Notes: a model not told the origin generated them from the sequence alone. A stretch of DNA of 64,000 bases from CAXBCP01 sp047638395 (GCA_047638395.1 JBLIMV010000014.1:62001-126000), one strand, 5' to 3'; positions 33,928 to 43,067 are shown, counted from the stretch's first letter. Translations and numbers: made by a program.

Positions 33928-35183
33928 CGGCGACTGAAAATATAACACCGCCGGACTGGATGGGGGCACCGGATACGGTCGCGCTCTTCAATGGTCTGAC
34001 AGCGGGCGGCGCATCTCTGCGGTTTGTCGGCGGATGTGTGCGCGATGCGATGCTTGGCCGTGACGTCCGCGATATCGACCTTGCGACCGACCTGGAGCCC
34101 GCCCGTGTTATTGAATTGCTGGGCGAGAAAAAAATCAGGGCAGTGCCGACCGGGGTCGATCACGGCACGATTACGGCAATTCCCGACCAACGCCCGTTTG
34201 AAATCACCACCTTGCGTCAGGATGTCGAAACCGATGGCCGTCGGGCCGAGGTAAAATTTACCACAGACTGGGCGGTCGATGCCGCGCGCCGCGATTTTAC
34301 CATTAACGCCCTGTCGGCCGATCCGGACGGCACGGTGTACGACTATGTCGATGGCCTGACAGATCTGCGTGCCGGACGCGTGCGGTTTATCGGCGCCGCC
34401 GCCGACCGCATCGCCGAGGATTATCTGCGAATTCTTCGTTTTTTCCGGTTCCACGCCACCTATGCCTCTACGGTGCCGGACGCAGAGGCCGTGCAGGCGT
34501 GTCGCGAGGCATCGGGCCACGTTGAAAAACTCTCGGGTGAGCGGGTCTGGCAGGAGTTATCGCGGATATTGGTGATTGGTGAACCAATGCAGGTCTTTGC
34601 GCTGATGGAAGAAGCCCGCATTCTGCGGCTGCTCTTTCCCGTCGGACGCTCTACATCGCGGCTCCAGGCACTGGCGGCTCTTGAAGGCATGGTAAAACTG
34701 GCGCCGGAGCCGATCCGTCGTCTGACAGCGTTGATCCAGCCCGATCGTCAGGAAGCATCGCAAATTGCGACCCGTCTCAGGCTCTCGCGGGCAGAAACTT
34801 CCCGACTGGATAATCTGAGTGTCAGCCGTGGCGAATCGCGCGCCGGAATGCCCGAACTTGCATTGCGCCGGTCTCTCTACACACTTGGGGTCGATTTATT
34901 CCAGGATCTGATTCTGCTCGACTGGGCTGACCAGATCGCGCGTGACCCGTCCGCCGCAGCGGGCAATATCCAGGACTGGAAAGACACGTGGGACGCCGCC
35001 CATGATTGGACCCCGCCCGAATTCCCCGTGACGGGTGAGGATATTATCGCTGGCGGTGTCGCAGAAGGCCCCGAGGTCGGCGATCTTCTGGAAGATATCG
35101 AGGACTGGTGGATCGAACAGGCGTTCAGGCCGGATCGCGACGGGTGTCTGGAACGATTGCGTATGATGATGCGGCGGCGTTGA
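33924..35183 (+). CDS. cca: CCA tRNA nucleotidyltransferase
   Basis: Adds or repairs the 3' CCA end of tRNAs. Product of 419 aa with class II features: RFVGGCVRDAMLGR, DIDLATDLEP with the catalytic acidic pair, EITTLRQDVETDGRRAEVKF, AARRDFTINAL and RIAEDYLRILRFFRF. The GTG at 33924 overlaps the preceding stop and is the likely start. It closes the DUF1285-NUDIX-DUF6111-cca operon. The stop codon lies in the first copy of a 24-base repeat (35181-35228). Confidence 0.94.
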   Translation: MTATENITPPDWMGAPDTVALFNGLTAGGASLRFVGGCVRDAMLGRDVRDIDLATDLEPARVIELLGEKKIRAVPTGVDHGTITAIPDQRPFEITTLRQDVETDGRRAEVKFTTDWAVDAARRDFTINALSADPDGTVYDYVDGLTDLRAGRVRFIGAAADRIAEDYLRILRFFRFHATYASTVPDAEAVQACREASGHVEKLSGERVWQELSRILVIGEPMQVFALMEEARILRLLFPVGRSTSRLQALAALEGMVKLAPEPIRRLTALIQPDRQEASQIATRLRLSRAETSRLDNLSVSRGESRAGMPELALRRSLYTLGVDLFQDLILLDWADQIARDPSAAAGNIQDWKDTWDAAHDWTPPEFPVTGEDIIAGGVAEGPEVGDLLEDIEDWWIEQAFRPDRDGCLERLRMMMRRR

Positions 35184-35228
35184 TTCATGCTGCTTCGGCA
35201 GCGCTGATTCATGCCGCTTCGGCGGCGC
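35181..35228. repeat. Two tandem 24-base units with TTCG hairpins
   Basis: Units at 35181-35204 and 35205-35228 differ at two positions that keep pairing. Each starts TGATTCATGC; the first TGA is the cca stop and the second TGA is in frame with it. Each copy forms a five-base stem with a TTCG loop (35189-35202 and 35213-35226). Sits between convergent cca and ubiD-like genes, so it may act in 3' end formation. Confidence 0.9.
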
Positions 35229-35247
35229 CGGTATACACCTCTGCGGC

Positions 35248-36810
35248 TTATGCGTCCGGGAACCGCTTGCGGAGCTCTTCCAGAGTCAGCCGCTCGCGCA
35301 TCTCGTCATCCAGATAGTCCACGCCGATCCCGTATTCATCCCAGCGTCCCGCAATTTTGCGTTCCAGTTCGGGGTCCATCGCCGCGATCGGTGACATCCG
35401 TCGCCCGTCCCAGTCGGGGTTGCGCTCGAATGTCCAGTTGCGGGTCGCGTCGATCAGAACACGTGTCCAGCGCGCGGTGCCGAACTTCCGGATGTTGACA
35501 TGTTCCGGCCTGGTTGACGGGTCCAGAACCGAGCCGAAACTGGGGCCGAATGTCGTGATACCGTCTTCGCCGGCATTGACGCGAAAGGCCATCGCCCATT
35601 CGCGCGCCTCCCAGTCGCGCAGGTCGATATCTTCCTCGACGACCATTACGTTCTTGAAGAACCACTGACCGGCGGATGTGCCCCACAATGTGTTGGCGAT
35701 CTGCTGGGCATGGCCGTGATAGCGTTTTTGAATCTGGATCACGATATTCATGCCGGTGACGACCGGTGGCATCCAGACGTCGAGCACCCCGTCGACACCC
35801 GCGTCTTCGAGCATGTTCCAGGCGATCGCCGACCACGAATAGGCACACAGTGCCGAATCTTCGCTTGGGAAACCGGGTCGCGCGCCTTCCAGCGCACCGC
35901 GCATGATCGGGTTGTCGCGGTGGGTGATGCATTCGATCTGCAGCACGGGTTTGGGTGACGGCGTGCCGCCTTCATGACCGGGATAGTCCGCGAACGGGCC
36001 TTCCATCACGAATGTCTCGGGGTTGGGATCGATATAGCCTTCGATGACGAACTCGGCATTTGCCGGGACTTCGAGATCGACGGTCTCGCATTTCACCAGC
36101 TCGACCGGCTTGCCGAGGATCGAGCCCATCATGTCCCATTCGCAGATGCGGCGCGGAAACGGGCTGCCTGCGCAGAACGGCAATACGTCGTGCCAGCCAT
36201 GGACCAGTGCCACCGGCATTTTCTCGCCGCTATTGCCGTGCTTTCCGAAATGCCCGCCCCAGCCCTGGGTCGGCAGCATCAGCTTGGCGATCTTGTTGCG
36301 CCCGGCGACCATGCCGCGGTAAAGCCCGACATTGGCGCGTTCGGTTTCCGGGTCCTTGGTGACCACACCGCAATAGGTATCGATGTAGCGCCCGCCGTCG
36401 GAGCCGAACCAGCGCGGCGCGGGGAATTGCCCCAGATCGATCTGGTTGTCGCGCAGGATGTTGGCTTTAACGGGGCCGCTTTCAACCGATACGGGCGGCA
36501 GCGGTTCCCGGTAGCGATCCTTGAAATGGCGTACCAGGGCCTTGTCGGATGTCTCGGGCGGCAATCCCGCCATGATGGCCGTGCGCTCCCGCGTCGACAG
36601 CCCGCAGGTCATCAGGCGGGTGCACAGCGTGTCCGTATGATCGCGGATGTTTTCGAATATCAGGGCGGGGCCGCCCAGCGCCATATTGGCGCGGGTGATG
36701 GCGCCGATTTCCTCGTCCCAGTCGACGCGTGCGCCGATGCGTTTAAGCTGTCCGGCACTTTCGAGGGTGTCGATCCAGGATCTGAGATCGGGGGTTTGGT
36801 TTTGCGTCAT
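35248..36810 (-). CDS. UbiD family decarboxylase
   Basis: Prenylated-FMN-dependent (de)carboxylase of 520 aa. Cofactor-binding residues are visible in ERANVGLYRGMV (Asn and Arg) and the acidic catalytic network in MEGPFADYPGHEGG. Other family stretches are CGVVTKDPETERAN and PRWFGSDGGRYI. The family decarboxylates aromatic or unsaturated acids; true UbiD acts in ubiquinone synthesis, but the divergence and lack of ubiX nearby make an alternative substrate plausible. Monocistronic; divergent from the DM9 gene. Confidence 0.9.
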   Translation of the reverse strand: MTQNQTPDLRSWIDTLESAGQLKRIGARVDWDEEIGAITRANMALGGPALIFENIRDHTDTLCTRLMTCGLSTRERTAIMAGLPPETSDKALVRHFKDRYREPLPPVSVESGPVKANILRDNQIDLGQFPAPRWFGSDGGRYIDTYCGVVTKDPETERANVGLYRGMVAGRNKIAKLMLPTQGWGGHFGKHGNSGEKMPVALVHGWHDVLPFCAGSPFPRRICEWDMMGSILGKPVELVKCETVDLEVPANAEFVIEGYIDPNPETFVMEGPFADYPGHEGGTPSPKPVLQIECITHRDNPIMRGALEGARPGFPSEDSALCAYSWSAIAWNMLEDAGVDGVLDVWMPPVVTGMNIVIQIQKRYHGHAQQIANTLWGTSAGQWFFKNVMVVEEDIDLRDWEAREWAMAFRVNAGEDGITTFGPSFGSVLDPSTRPEHVNIRKFGTARWTRVLIDATRNWTFERNPDWDGRRMSPIAAMDPELERKIAGRWDEYGIGVDYLDDEMRERLTLEELRKRFPDA

Positions 36811-36908
36811 TTCTTTTTTTCCAATGAACCGCGATCAAGTTGATCCTGTTCAGCTTCGGTTAATGTTCGAACGTCCATCTTCTGCCGGGTAAATGAAGTA
36901 AAACGATA

Positions 36909-36936
36909 CTTGAAAAACACCAGTTCGGTTTTCAAG
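36909..36936. promoter_or_regulatory. Inverted repeat between ubiD-like and DM9 genes
   Basis: Perfect eight-base arms CTTGAAAA (36909-36916) and TTTTCAAG (36929-36936) with a 12-base spacer in the 257-base divergent region. No T run follows, so an operator is more likely than a terminator. Confidence 0.4.
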
Positions 36937-37067
36937 GTGGTTGCGTAAAGGGATTAAGGGAGGGTGTGTATTCCCTGCCGATACCCGCCGAGTAGGCATG
37001 TAGTTTATGACCAAACACATAGGCGTGTCACCGCGCCGGCGGGGCACGATCCGAAAGGGTACGGACA

Positions 37068-38072
37068 ATGACGAAGACTTCGAAAATAGCCTTGATGGCG
37101 ATGGTGCTCCTGCTGACGCTTTTATCACCACGCCTGGCGAACGCATTTTGTGTCTACAATTCCAAGAACTCCGACCGGACGGTGATGATCTCGCAGTTTC
37201 TGAACGGCAATACGTTCAGAACGAACACAGGGTATCTGGAAGCATTCGGTACCGGCTTCAGCAGCTGGTTCGTCACCAAACTCGCCCCCAACGGCAAATC
37301 CTGCTGCAACTGGCAGAATAAGGATTGTAACAAGGGCGGCGGGCGTAATCATTCCCTGATTTTTGGCGCGATCAATCAGTCCGGTACAAGCAAGAGCGAA
37401 ACTTTTAAAGCGCAGATGTGTCACGGCGTTATTCCGGCCGGTGGCGCGCTTGTCGTCACCGCCAAAGGCGGAAAGATAACCTGCAGAGCGGGTTCCAAGT
37501 ACGGGCGCGATCTCGGCTACTATCACCCGACCAACAGTCTGTCCTGGAAAATGCGCCATAAGCATTACGACCGCATGTACACCCCGAGCCAGCGGGCGGA
37601 CAAGGTAGACTGGCCGAACGTGTTTGCCGGCGGCAAACTACCCGACGGCAGCAAGCTCGGGGTCTGCCGGGGGTACAGGTCGGCGCTCAATCTGGACTGG
37701 CAACAGAAAATGGCCCGCGGTATTCAGGGGAGGGAAAAGCCGAACAAGAACTCCAAAGGCCTTATTCTCGGACACTTGGAAAATAAGATCTGTATTGCCG
37801 AAATGTTCGGCCAGCAGGTCAGGTTCGGGACCTACGAATACCTGGTGGCGGGAACGCGCGCGAAATGGGTGAAGTCGGACGGTGGTCGGGCCAGCTCGCG
37901 TAACGCAATGTATGCGGGTGTCGACTGGACCTCACATTTGCTCAATATCTGCCGGGCGAAATACAAGGGCGGGGTTTATCCGGGCAAGCAGTATGGCGAT
38001 CAATGCTATATCGCGGCGGAAGGGAAAGCGTTCGGTGTTCGGGCGCCGTTCGAAGTTCTCGTGAAAAGATAA
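37068..38072 (+). CDS. Secreted cysteine-rich protein with two DM9 (DUF3421)-like repeats
   Basis: Product of 334 aa. A signal peptide ends at LANA-FC (residue 26). The N-terminal domain (27-160) has Cys28, 79, 80, 87, 118 and 139. Two repeats follow at about 183-261 (NVFAGGKLPDGSKLGVCRGY ... KICIAEMFGQ ... YEYLVAG) and 266-333 (NAMYAGVDWTSHLLNICRAK ... PGKQYGDQCYIA ... FEVLV). Their order of motifs, a Gly-rich strand, CRA/CRG, PGK, CY/CI and closing EVLV/EYLV, is that of DM9 repeats, which in molluscs and insects form mannose-binding lectins. I infer carbohydrate binding outside the cell. This is pattern recognition and not a profile search. Confidence 0.65.
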   Translation: MTKTSKIALMAMVLLLTLLSPRLANAFCVYNSKNSDRTVMISQFLNGNTFRTNTGYLEAFGTGFSSWFVTKLAPNGKSCCNWQNKDCNKGGGRNHSLIFGAINQSGTSKSETFKAQMCHGVIPAGGALVVTAKGGKITCRAGSKYGRDLGYYHPTNSLSWKMRHKHYDRMYTPSQRADKVDWPNVFAGGKLPDGSKLGVCRGYRSALNLDWQQKMARGIQGREKPNKNSKGLILGHLENKICIAEMFGQQVRFGTYEYLVAGTRAKWVKSDGGRASSRNAMYAGVDWTSHLLNICRAKYKGGVYPGKQYGDQCYIAAEGKAFGVRAPFEVLVKR

Positions 38073-38078
38073 ACACTC

Positions 38079-38115
38079 CCTGCCGGCGGTCCGGAGTATG
38101 CGCGCCGTCGGCAGG
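38079..38115 (+). terminator. Hairpin after the DM9 protein gene
   Basis: Eleven-base arms CCTGCCGGCGG (38079-38089) and CCGTCGGCAGG (38105-38115) pair with one G-T wobble around a 15-base loop, seven bases after the stop. There is no T run, so it may be a weak or Rho-assisted terminator. Confidence 0.4.
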
Positions 38116-38168
38116 TCTGGATTCATTGTTCGGTCTGTGAAAACATCCCCTGAAATACGGGGAATGGA

Positions 38169-39746
38169 ATGCATACCGGATATGAACTGCTCTGGATCGC
38201 CGCGGAGCGAACGCCGGACCACCCGGCCATTGTGGATGACCAGACCGATCGCCGTCTGACCTATGCCGAACTGATCGCGGAGGTGGATGCCGTGGCCGCA
38301 GGGTTTGCGGCGAACGGCATCGGCAAGGGTTCGCGGGTCGCAACGGTGTTGCCGACAATGTGGGAACACTGTGTCGCGGTTCTGGCGCTGATGCGCCTGA
38401 ATGCCGTTCCGGCCCTGCTGAATTTTCGCCTGAAGCCGGATGAGGTTGCAGGCCTCTGCAAGGCCAGCGGGATCGATGCGGCGATTATTCTGCCCGATGC
38501 GGCGCTGGCGTCGGTGATCGAAGCGGCGTTGCCCGACGGCGCGCCGATCTGGGCAGTGGGGGCCGATATCGGACCGGCGCGGGTGTTTTCCGGCTGTCGC
38601 GCGGACACCGGATCGCTGCCGCCGTATCAAAAACCCGCCGAGACGGATATGGCGTTCCTGTTCTTTACGTCCGGGACGACGGGGCTGCCGAAGGCCGTCG
38701 TTCTGAACCATCGCACGACCGAACATCGCCTGCTGTGGCTGTCCACCCAGGGCGGCCTGCGGCACGGCATGCATAACCGCGCACTGGGCTGTATGCCGCT
38801 GAGCCATGCGATTGGGTTTTACGGCGTGTTTCTCGTCACGTTGGCGTTCAACGGCACGTTCTTCGTTGTGTCGGAATTCAATCCGCCAGCAATTGTCGAG
38901 ATGATTGCGCGGGAGAGGATCACTTACGCGTTCTGTGTGCCGACGATGTTTCAGGCGATGGCGGGGGCGTCCAACTATGCGCCCGAAAAAATGAGCTCGC
39001 TGGAGGTCATCCTGTATGGCGGCATCACGATCGATCCCGACCTTCTGGAGCATATCGACCGGGAATGGGGCGGCAAGATTCGCCATATCTACGGGACGAC
39101 CGAGACCATGAGTTCGCTCTATAACCCCGATCCCGTCGGTCAGCACGCCACATTACGCCCCGGGTTTTATTGCCGCACGCGGCTTGTGCGGATCGATGGA
39201 GACGGTCCCGACGATATCGTTGCCGCCGGTGAAGAGGGCGAACTTATCGCCGATGCGACCGTGGACACGATATTTACCGAGTATCTGGGACGGCCCGATG
39301 CCACCGCCGAAAAACTGCGCGGTGGCTGGTATTATACGGGTGACGTTTTTGTTCAGGAAGAAAATGGCGACGTGACCCTTGTGGGGCGTGTCGACGACAT
39401 GATCCGTTCCGGCGGCGAAAGCATTCACCCGGAAGAAGTCGAAGCAGTTCTCGAATCCTATCCCGACATCGCCGAGGTGAGTGTGATCGGCATCAAGGAC
39501 AGTAAATGGGGGCAGATGGTGGTCGGCTGCATCCGGATTCTCGGGCCGCCGGATGACACGTTTGCGAGATCTCTCGACCAACATTGTGTCGCCTCCAGCC
39601 TCGCCGGATTCAAGCGCCCAAAAGCGTATTATTTTGTCTCGGACATGCCCCGGAACGCGGCCAATAAAGTGCTTCGCCGGGAGTTACGCGACGCGGCGGA
39701 AGCGGCATCGCAAGACAGCCGCGCGGAATTTCAGATCGTGACCTGA
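38169..39746 (+). CDS. AMP-forming acyl-CoA ligase
   Basis: Adenylate-forming enzyme of 525 aa. Motifs are FFTSGTTGLPKAVVLNH (P-loop), IYGTTETM (adenine site), GWYYTGDVFVQEENG (hinge), DDMIRSGGESIHPEEVE, and NAANKVLRREL with the catalytic lysine. Third such ligase in the window and distinct from the others. It starts with GGGGAATGGA upstream of the ATG. The UbiD-like decarboxylase two genes away suggests aromatic or unsaturated acids as substrates, but this is only context. Confidence 0.87.
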   Translation: MHTGYELLWIAAERTPDHPAIVDDQTDRRLTYAELIAEVDAVAAGFAANGIGKGSRVATVLPTMWEHCVAVLALMRLNAVPALLNFRLKPDEVAGLCKASGIDAAIILPDAALASVIEAALPDGAPIWAVGADIGPARVFSGCRADTGSLPPYQKPAETDMAFLFFTSGTTGLPKAVVLNHRTTEHRLLWLSTQGGLRHGMHNRALGCMPLSHAIGFYGVFLVTLAFNGTFFVVSEFNPPAIVEMIARERITYAFCVPTMFQAMAGASNYAPEKMSSLEVILYGGITIDPDLLEHIDREWGGKIRHIYGTTETMSSLYNPDPVGQHATLRPGFYCRTRLVRIDGDGPDDIVAAGEEGELIADATVDTIFTEYLGRPDATAEKLRGGWYYTGDVFVQEENGDVTLVGRVDDMIRSGGESIHPEEVEAVLESYPDIAEVSVIGIKDSKWGQMVVGCIRILGPPDDTFARSLDQHCVASSLAGFKRPKAYYFVSDMPRNAANKVLRRELRDAAEAASQDSRAEFQIVT

Positions 39747-39768
39747 ACCGCAGACGGGTTGTGGCTGG

Positions 39769-40317
39769 TTAGCGTGCGACCTTGACGAGGCGGCCCTTCA
39801 CGCTGCGCACCTTGTCGCCATCCCGCAGCCGCGTGAAGACCATTTCCATACCGGTCGGCAGAAGTTTGCGGTCGTATTGCTGCAGCTCGTAGGCGCCGTC
39901 CTTGCGGACCACCATCAGAAATACCGTCAGCGTATTGTCTTTGACCCGCGCCCAGCAAAGTTCGCCGCCATTCACGGGGTCTTTCGATTCGACCGCTTCC
40001 CAGATGCCTGGCCGGTTAGAGGGCTTGAAGGTCCGCATCGATGTCTTGCGACGGGATTCCGGTTTGCCTGGCACGCCGCCGCCCCGGATGACGCTGGTCC
40101 AGCTCACCGAGAATCCTGTATCGGCCGGCTGGATATCGACATCGAAATCGCGGGCCGTGACGCCGAAATACAGGCTGTCGTCGTTTTCCGCGACGCCGCC
40201 GCCCTGGAATTTTCCAAAAAACGCCTTGATGCCGAGATCGGCGGCCTGCGCCCCGCTGGCGGCGAACATCACAAGCAACCCGGCAATTGCCAGGACAGAA
40301 ATACGAACACGTTTCAT
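39769..40317 (-). CDS. Secreted hypothetical protein, 182 aa
   Basis: I do not recognise the family. A signal peptide (ISVLAIAGLLVMFAASGAQA) is followed by a compact domain rich in beta strands (GGGVAENDDSLYFGVTARDF, TGFSVSWTSVIRGGG, LTVFLMVVRKDGAYELQQYD), which suggests a small barrel of lipocalin-like size. Only one cysteine (GELCWARV). The start at 40317 is where the leader begins. It is divergent from the YHYH protein with 93 bases between, so the two may share control. Confidence 0.65.
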   Translation of the reverse strand: MKRVRISVLAIAGLLVMFAASGAQAADLGIKAFFGKFQGGGVAENDDSLYFGVTARDFDVDIQPADTGFSVSWTSVIRGGGVPGKPESRRKTSMRTFKPSNRPGIWEAVESKDPVNGGELCWARVKDNTLTVFLMVVRKDGAYELQQYDRKLLPTGMEMVFTRLRDGDKVRSVKGRLVKVAR

Positions 40318-40410
40318 CTTGATACCCAGTTCCTGACACCTACGTAATAGAGCAACGATCGGTACACCATCCACAAGCGGTGCGCAAAACATTGCGCGTC
40401 AGGAGGCAAG

Positions 40411-41346
40411 ATGACTGCCAGAACGAATAGCTACAGCCTGGCCATCATGGGCCTGCTTGCGGCCGCAGCCGCGGCCCTGCCGGCGACCCGCAGCGCCAGC
40501 GCCCACGACAATGAAGTTGTCATCCGCGCCGATGGCGATACGCGGGTTATCCGGTCTAACGGTATTCCCAAACACGATGTCGGCGCATTTCCGAACCGGG
40601 GAAACCCCAACGCGATATCACCGCAGAGCCACGCCTACCGCGTCGCCATGAACCCGGTCGCGGCGAACCGGCCCGTGCCGATGCAGCGCGGGATGAGTTT
40701 CGGGGTTGCCCTGAACGGCGTGCCGTTCGACCCCGGCACGGCGGAATACTGGCAAAACGATCGTAGCTCCGGCTGGCGATACGAGGCCCTGTCCGGCAAA
40801 ATCAACCTGGGGCTCGATCAGAACAATGCCCACGTCCAGCCCAACGGGGCCTATCATTATCACGGGTTGCCAAAGGGGATGCTGGCGTCTCTTTCGCCCG
40901 ACGCACACTCTCCGTTGATCGGCTATGCCGCCGACGGCTTTCCAATGTATGCGCTCTATGGCTATACCGACCCGAAGGATCCGACCAAAGGCATCAAACA
41001 GGTGCGGTCGAGCTGGCGGCTAAAAAGCGGCACGCGGCCGGATGGCCCCGGTGGCCGGTACGATGGCTCGTTCGTCAATGACTGGCAGTATGTCGAAGGC
41101 GCCGGGGATCTGAACGAATCCAATGCCCGCTTTACGGTGACGCCTGACTATCCGAAAGGCACGTTTGCCTATTTCCTGTCGGACGGATTTCCTTTTGTCC
41201 CGCGGTCTTTCGTCGGCACACCCGATAGCAGCTTCCGCAAGGGCCCACCGGGCGGCGGGGGCGGCAGGCAGGGCAGGCATGGCGGTCCGCGGCGCCATGA
41301 CATGGGGCCCGGACATCTTGGCCCACGTCCCGGTGGACGCCACTAA
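40411..41346 (+). CDS. YHYH domain secreted protein with Gly/Arg/His-rich tail
   Basis: Product of 311 aa. A signal peptide ends near ATRSASAHD (residue 30). The YHYH domain covers about 70-275, with the hallmark GAYHYHGLPKGM and GYAADGFPMYALYGY. The last 35 residues (after FRKGPPGGGGG) are a Gly, Arg and His rich tail. YHYH proteins are exported and of unknown function; the clustered histidines suggest metal binding (inference). The stop codon lies in the loop of an eight-base stem (41335-41355). Confidence 0.8.
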   Translation: MTARTNSYSLAIMGLLAAAAAALPATRSASAHDNEVVIRADGDTRVIRSNGIPKHDVGAFPNRGNPNAISPQSHAYRVAMNPVAANRPVPMQRGMSFGVALNGVPFDPGTAEYWQNDRSSGWRYEALSGKINLGLDQNNAHVQPNGAYHYHGLPKGMLASLSPDAHSPLIGYAADGFPMYALYGYTDPKDPTKGIKQVRSSWRLKSGTRPDGPGGRYDGSFVNDWQYVEGAGDLNESNARFTVTPDYPKGTFAYFLSDGFPFVPRSFVGTPDSSFRKGPPGGGGGRQGRHGGPRRHDMGPGHLGPRPGGRH

Positions 41347-41355
41347 CTGGCGTCC
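41335..41355 (+). other. Stem-loop enclosing the stop codon of the YHYH gene
   Basis: Perfect arms GGACGCCA and TGGCGTCC with loop CTAAC containing the TAA stop. No T run follows directly (a TTTTT occurs 17 bases later). Possible 3' end structure between convergent YHYH and hemF genes. Confidence 0.4.
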
Positions 41356-41375
41356 GGACTGGTGGCACTAGGTTT

Positions 41376-42239
41376 TTAGGGCCACTTCACCTCGGGCGGC
41401 AGCGACATCAGGATCGCCTCCACGTTGCCGCCGGTCTTGAGGCCGAAAATCGTGCCGCGGTCGTGCAGCAGGTTGTATTCGACGTAGCGGCCCCGCCGGA
41501 TGAGCTGGTGTTCGCGCTGTTCGGCGGTCCATGTCTCGTTCATGTGGGCATCGACGATGCGCGGATAGACGTCCAGAAACGCCTTGCCTACGTCCTTCGT
41601 AAAAGCGAGATCGGCATCCCAGTCGCCGCTATCGACATAATCGTAAAATATACCGCCGACGCCGCGTGCCTCATCCCGGTGCGGCAGGAAAAAATACTCG
41701 TCGCACCATTTTTTGAACTTCGGATAATATTCCGGGTCATGCGCATCGCAGGCTGATTTGAACGCTGCATGAAACATCCCGGTGTCGGTATCGTTGGGAT
41801 ACATCGGTGTCAGATCGCCGCCGCCGCCGAACCACTCCTTGGTGGTGACGATGAACCGCGTGTTCATATGGGCTGCCGGTACCAGCGGGGAGTGCATATG
41901 CGCGACAAGTGAGATCCCGCTTGCCCAGAAGCGGGGGTCTTCATCGGCGCCGGGAATGTTCTTGCGAAACTCTTCCGAGAATTCGCCGTGGACGGTTGAG
42001 ATGTTTACGCCGACTTTCTCGAACACCCGGCCTTTCATCACGGACATCACGCCGCCGCCGCCGCCCGGACGGTCCCAGACGGTCTGTTCGAAACGCCCCG
42101 GTTTGCCATCGCCGACCGCTTCATTCGGGCCGTCGACCCGATCTTCGAGCGCTTCGAATGCCGTGCACATCTGGTCGCGCAGGTCCCGAAACCACGCGGT
42201 GGCTGTGTCTTTTTTGTCGTCTAGTGATTTGTCTGTCAT
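41376..42239 (-). CDS. hemF: Oxygen-dependent coproporphyrinogen III oxidase
   Basis: Haem synthesis enzyme of 287 aa converting coproporphyrinogen III to protoporphyrinogen IX with O2. Recognised by GGGGVMSVMKGRVFEKVGVN, HMNTRFI, WFGGGGDLTPMYP, KWCDEYFFLPHRDEARGVGG and RRGRYVEYNLLHDRGTIFGL. Its start overlaps the trmL stop by four bases, so the two are cotranscribed. Presence of the O2-dependent form fits an aerobic organism with the nearby bc1 complex. Confidence 0.96.
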   Translation of the reverse strand: MTDKSLDDKKDTATAWFRDLRDQMCTAFEALEDRVDGPNEAVGDGKPGRFEQTVWDRPGGGGGVMSVMKGRVFEKVGVNISTVHGEFSEEFRKNIPGADEDPRFWASGISLVAHMHSPLVPAAHMNTRFIVTTKEWFGGGGDLTPMYPNDTDTGMFHAAFKSACDAHDPEYYPKFKKWCDEYFFLPHRDEARGVGGIFYDYVDSGDWDADLAFTKDVGKAFLDVYPRIVDAHMNETWTAEQREHQLIRRGRYVEYNLLHDRGTIFGLKTGGNVEAILMSLPPEVKWP

Positions 42240-42709
42240 GTGTCCGCCTGTTCCGACAGTTCAGAATATCCGCCAGTCTGGCGAAGAGCTTCGCCCAGAA
42301 CCATCGCTGTTGCTGTCACCACATTAAGCGACCGCGCGCCATCTGCCATCGGGACAATCAGTCGCGCATCGGCGGCCGCGTGAACGTTGTCCGGCACGCC
42401 AGCGCTTTCGCGCCCCAGTAACAGCGTGTCCGATGGCTCATAGGCAAAGTCGATATGGGATGTTGACCCGGTGGTGGTGAGCAGAACGACGCGGCCGTCC
42501 GTGCGTTTGTCCGTGTAATTCTCCCAGGATGGATGGCGGACGATTTCCGCCTGTCCGCCATAGTCCATTGCGACCCGGCGCAGACGCCGGTCATCAAGCA
42601 CGAAACCGCAGGGCTCGATGACGTCCACTGGAATACCTAGGCAGGCTGCAAGACGGAAGATTGCACCGGCATTTTGCGGAATATCCGGCTGATAAAGGGC
42701 AATACGCAT
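42236..42709 (-). CDS. trmL: tRNA (cytidine(34)-2'-O)-methyltransferase
   Basis: SPOUT-class methyltransferase of 157 aa acting on the wobble base of leucine tRNAs. The stretch LYQPDIPQNAGAIFRLAACL starts the protein, LLLGRESAGVP is the first knot motif and IVPMADGARSLNVVTATAMV the second. Length equals the family's. It is upstream of hemF and divergent from petABC, an arrangement seen in other alphaproteobacteria. Confidence 0.94.
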   Translation of the reverse strand: MRIALYQPDIPQNAGAIFRLAACLGIPVDVIEPCGFVLDDRRLRRVAMDYGGQAEIVRHPSWENYTDKRTDGRVVLLTTTGSTSHIDFAYEPSDTLLLGRESAGVPDNVHAAADARLIVPMADGARSLNVVTATAMVLGEALRQTGGYSELSEQADT

Positions 42710-43067
42710 GACGAAGGCATAGCGTTATGTGGTGAATCCCGCAATCGCGCGTGTTTTCAACGGCTTCGACCGTGAATTAACGATGCATTAACCCTATACC
42801 GGCAGGCTTTGCAGCGTGAAAGATTTCGACTATACCGATTTCGAACAAGGTTAACGTCCCCGGGATATATGGGCGCATTCGGCGGAAAACGTGCGGCGAC
42901 GCGCCGCAGGTATCGAATCCGAACCCGTGCTAGCTATTGTCCGAGGCGGAATCCTGTGTTTTGGAAGGATTTCTAATGTCCGTAATTCTGCGGATATTCA
43001 GCGGAAACGACGCGTCGGCCACGTTTGATACATGGGTCGGCGGGTAAAAGAAAACAAGGTGTGAACC
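42710..43067. other. 358-base divergent region between trmL and petABC
   Basis: No gene is supported here. It must carry the promoters for trmL-hemF and petABC. Reading both strands I see one candidate promoter (42809-42836) and no strong palindrome. Confidence 0.5.
42809..42836 (+). promoter_or_regulatory. Candidate promoter upstream of petABC
   Basis: TTGCAG (42809-42814) and TATACC (42831-42836) with a 16-base spacer. It would give a leader of about 225 bases before petA, so another start closer to the gene is possible. Confidence 0.3.
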
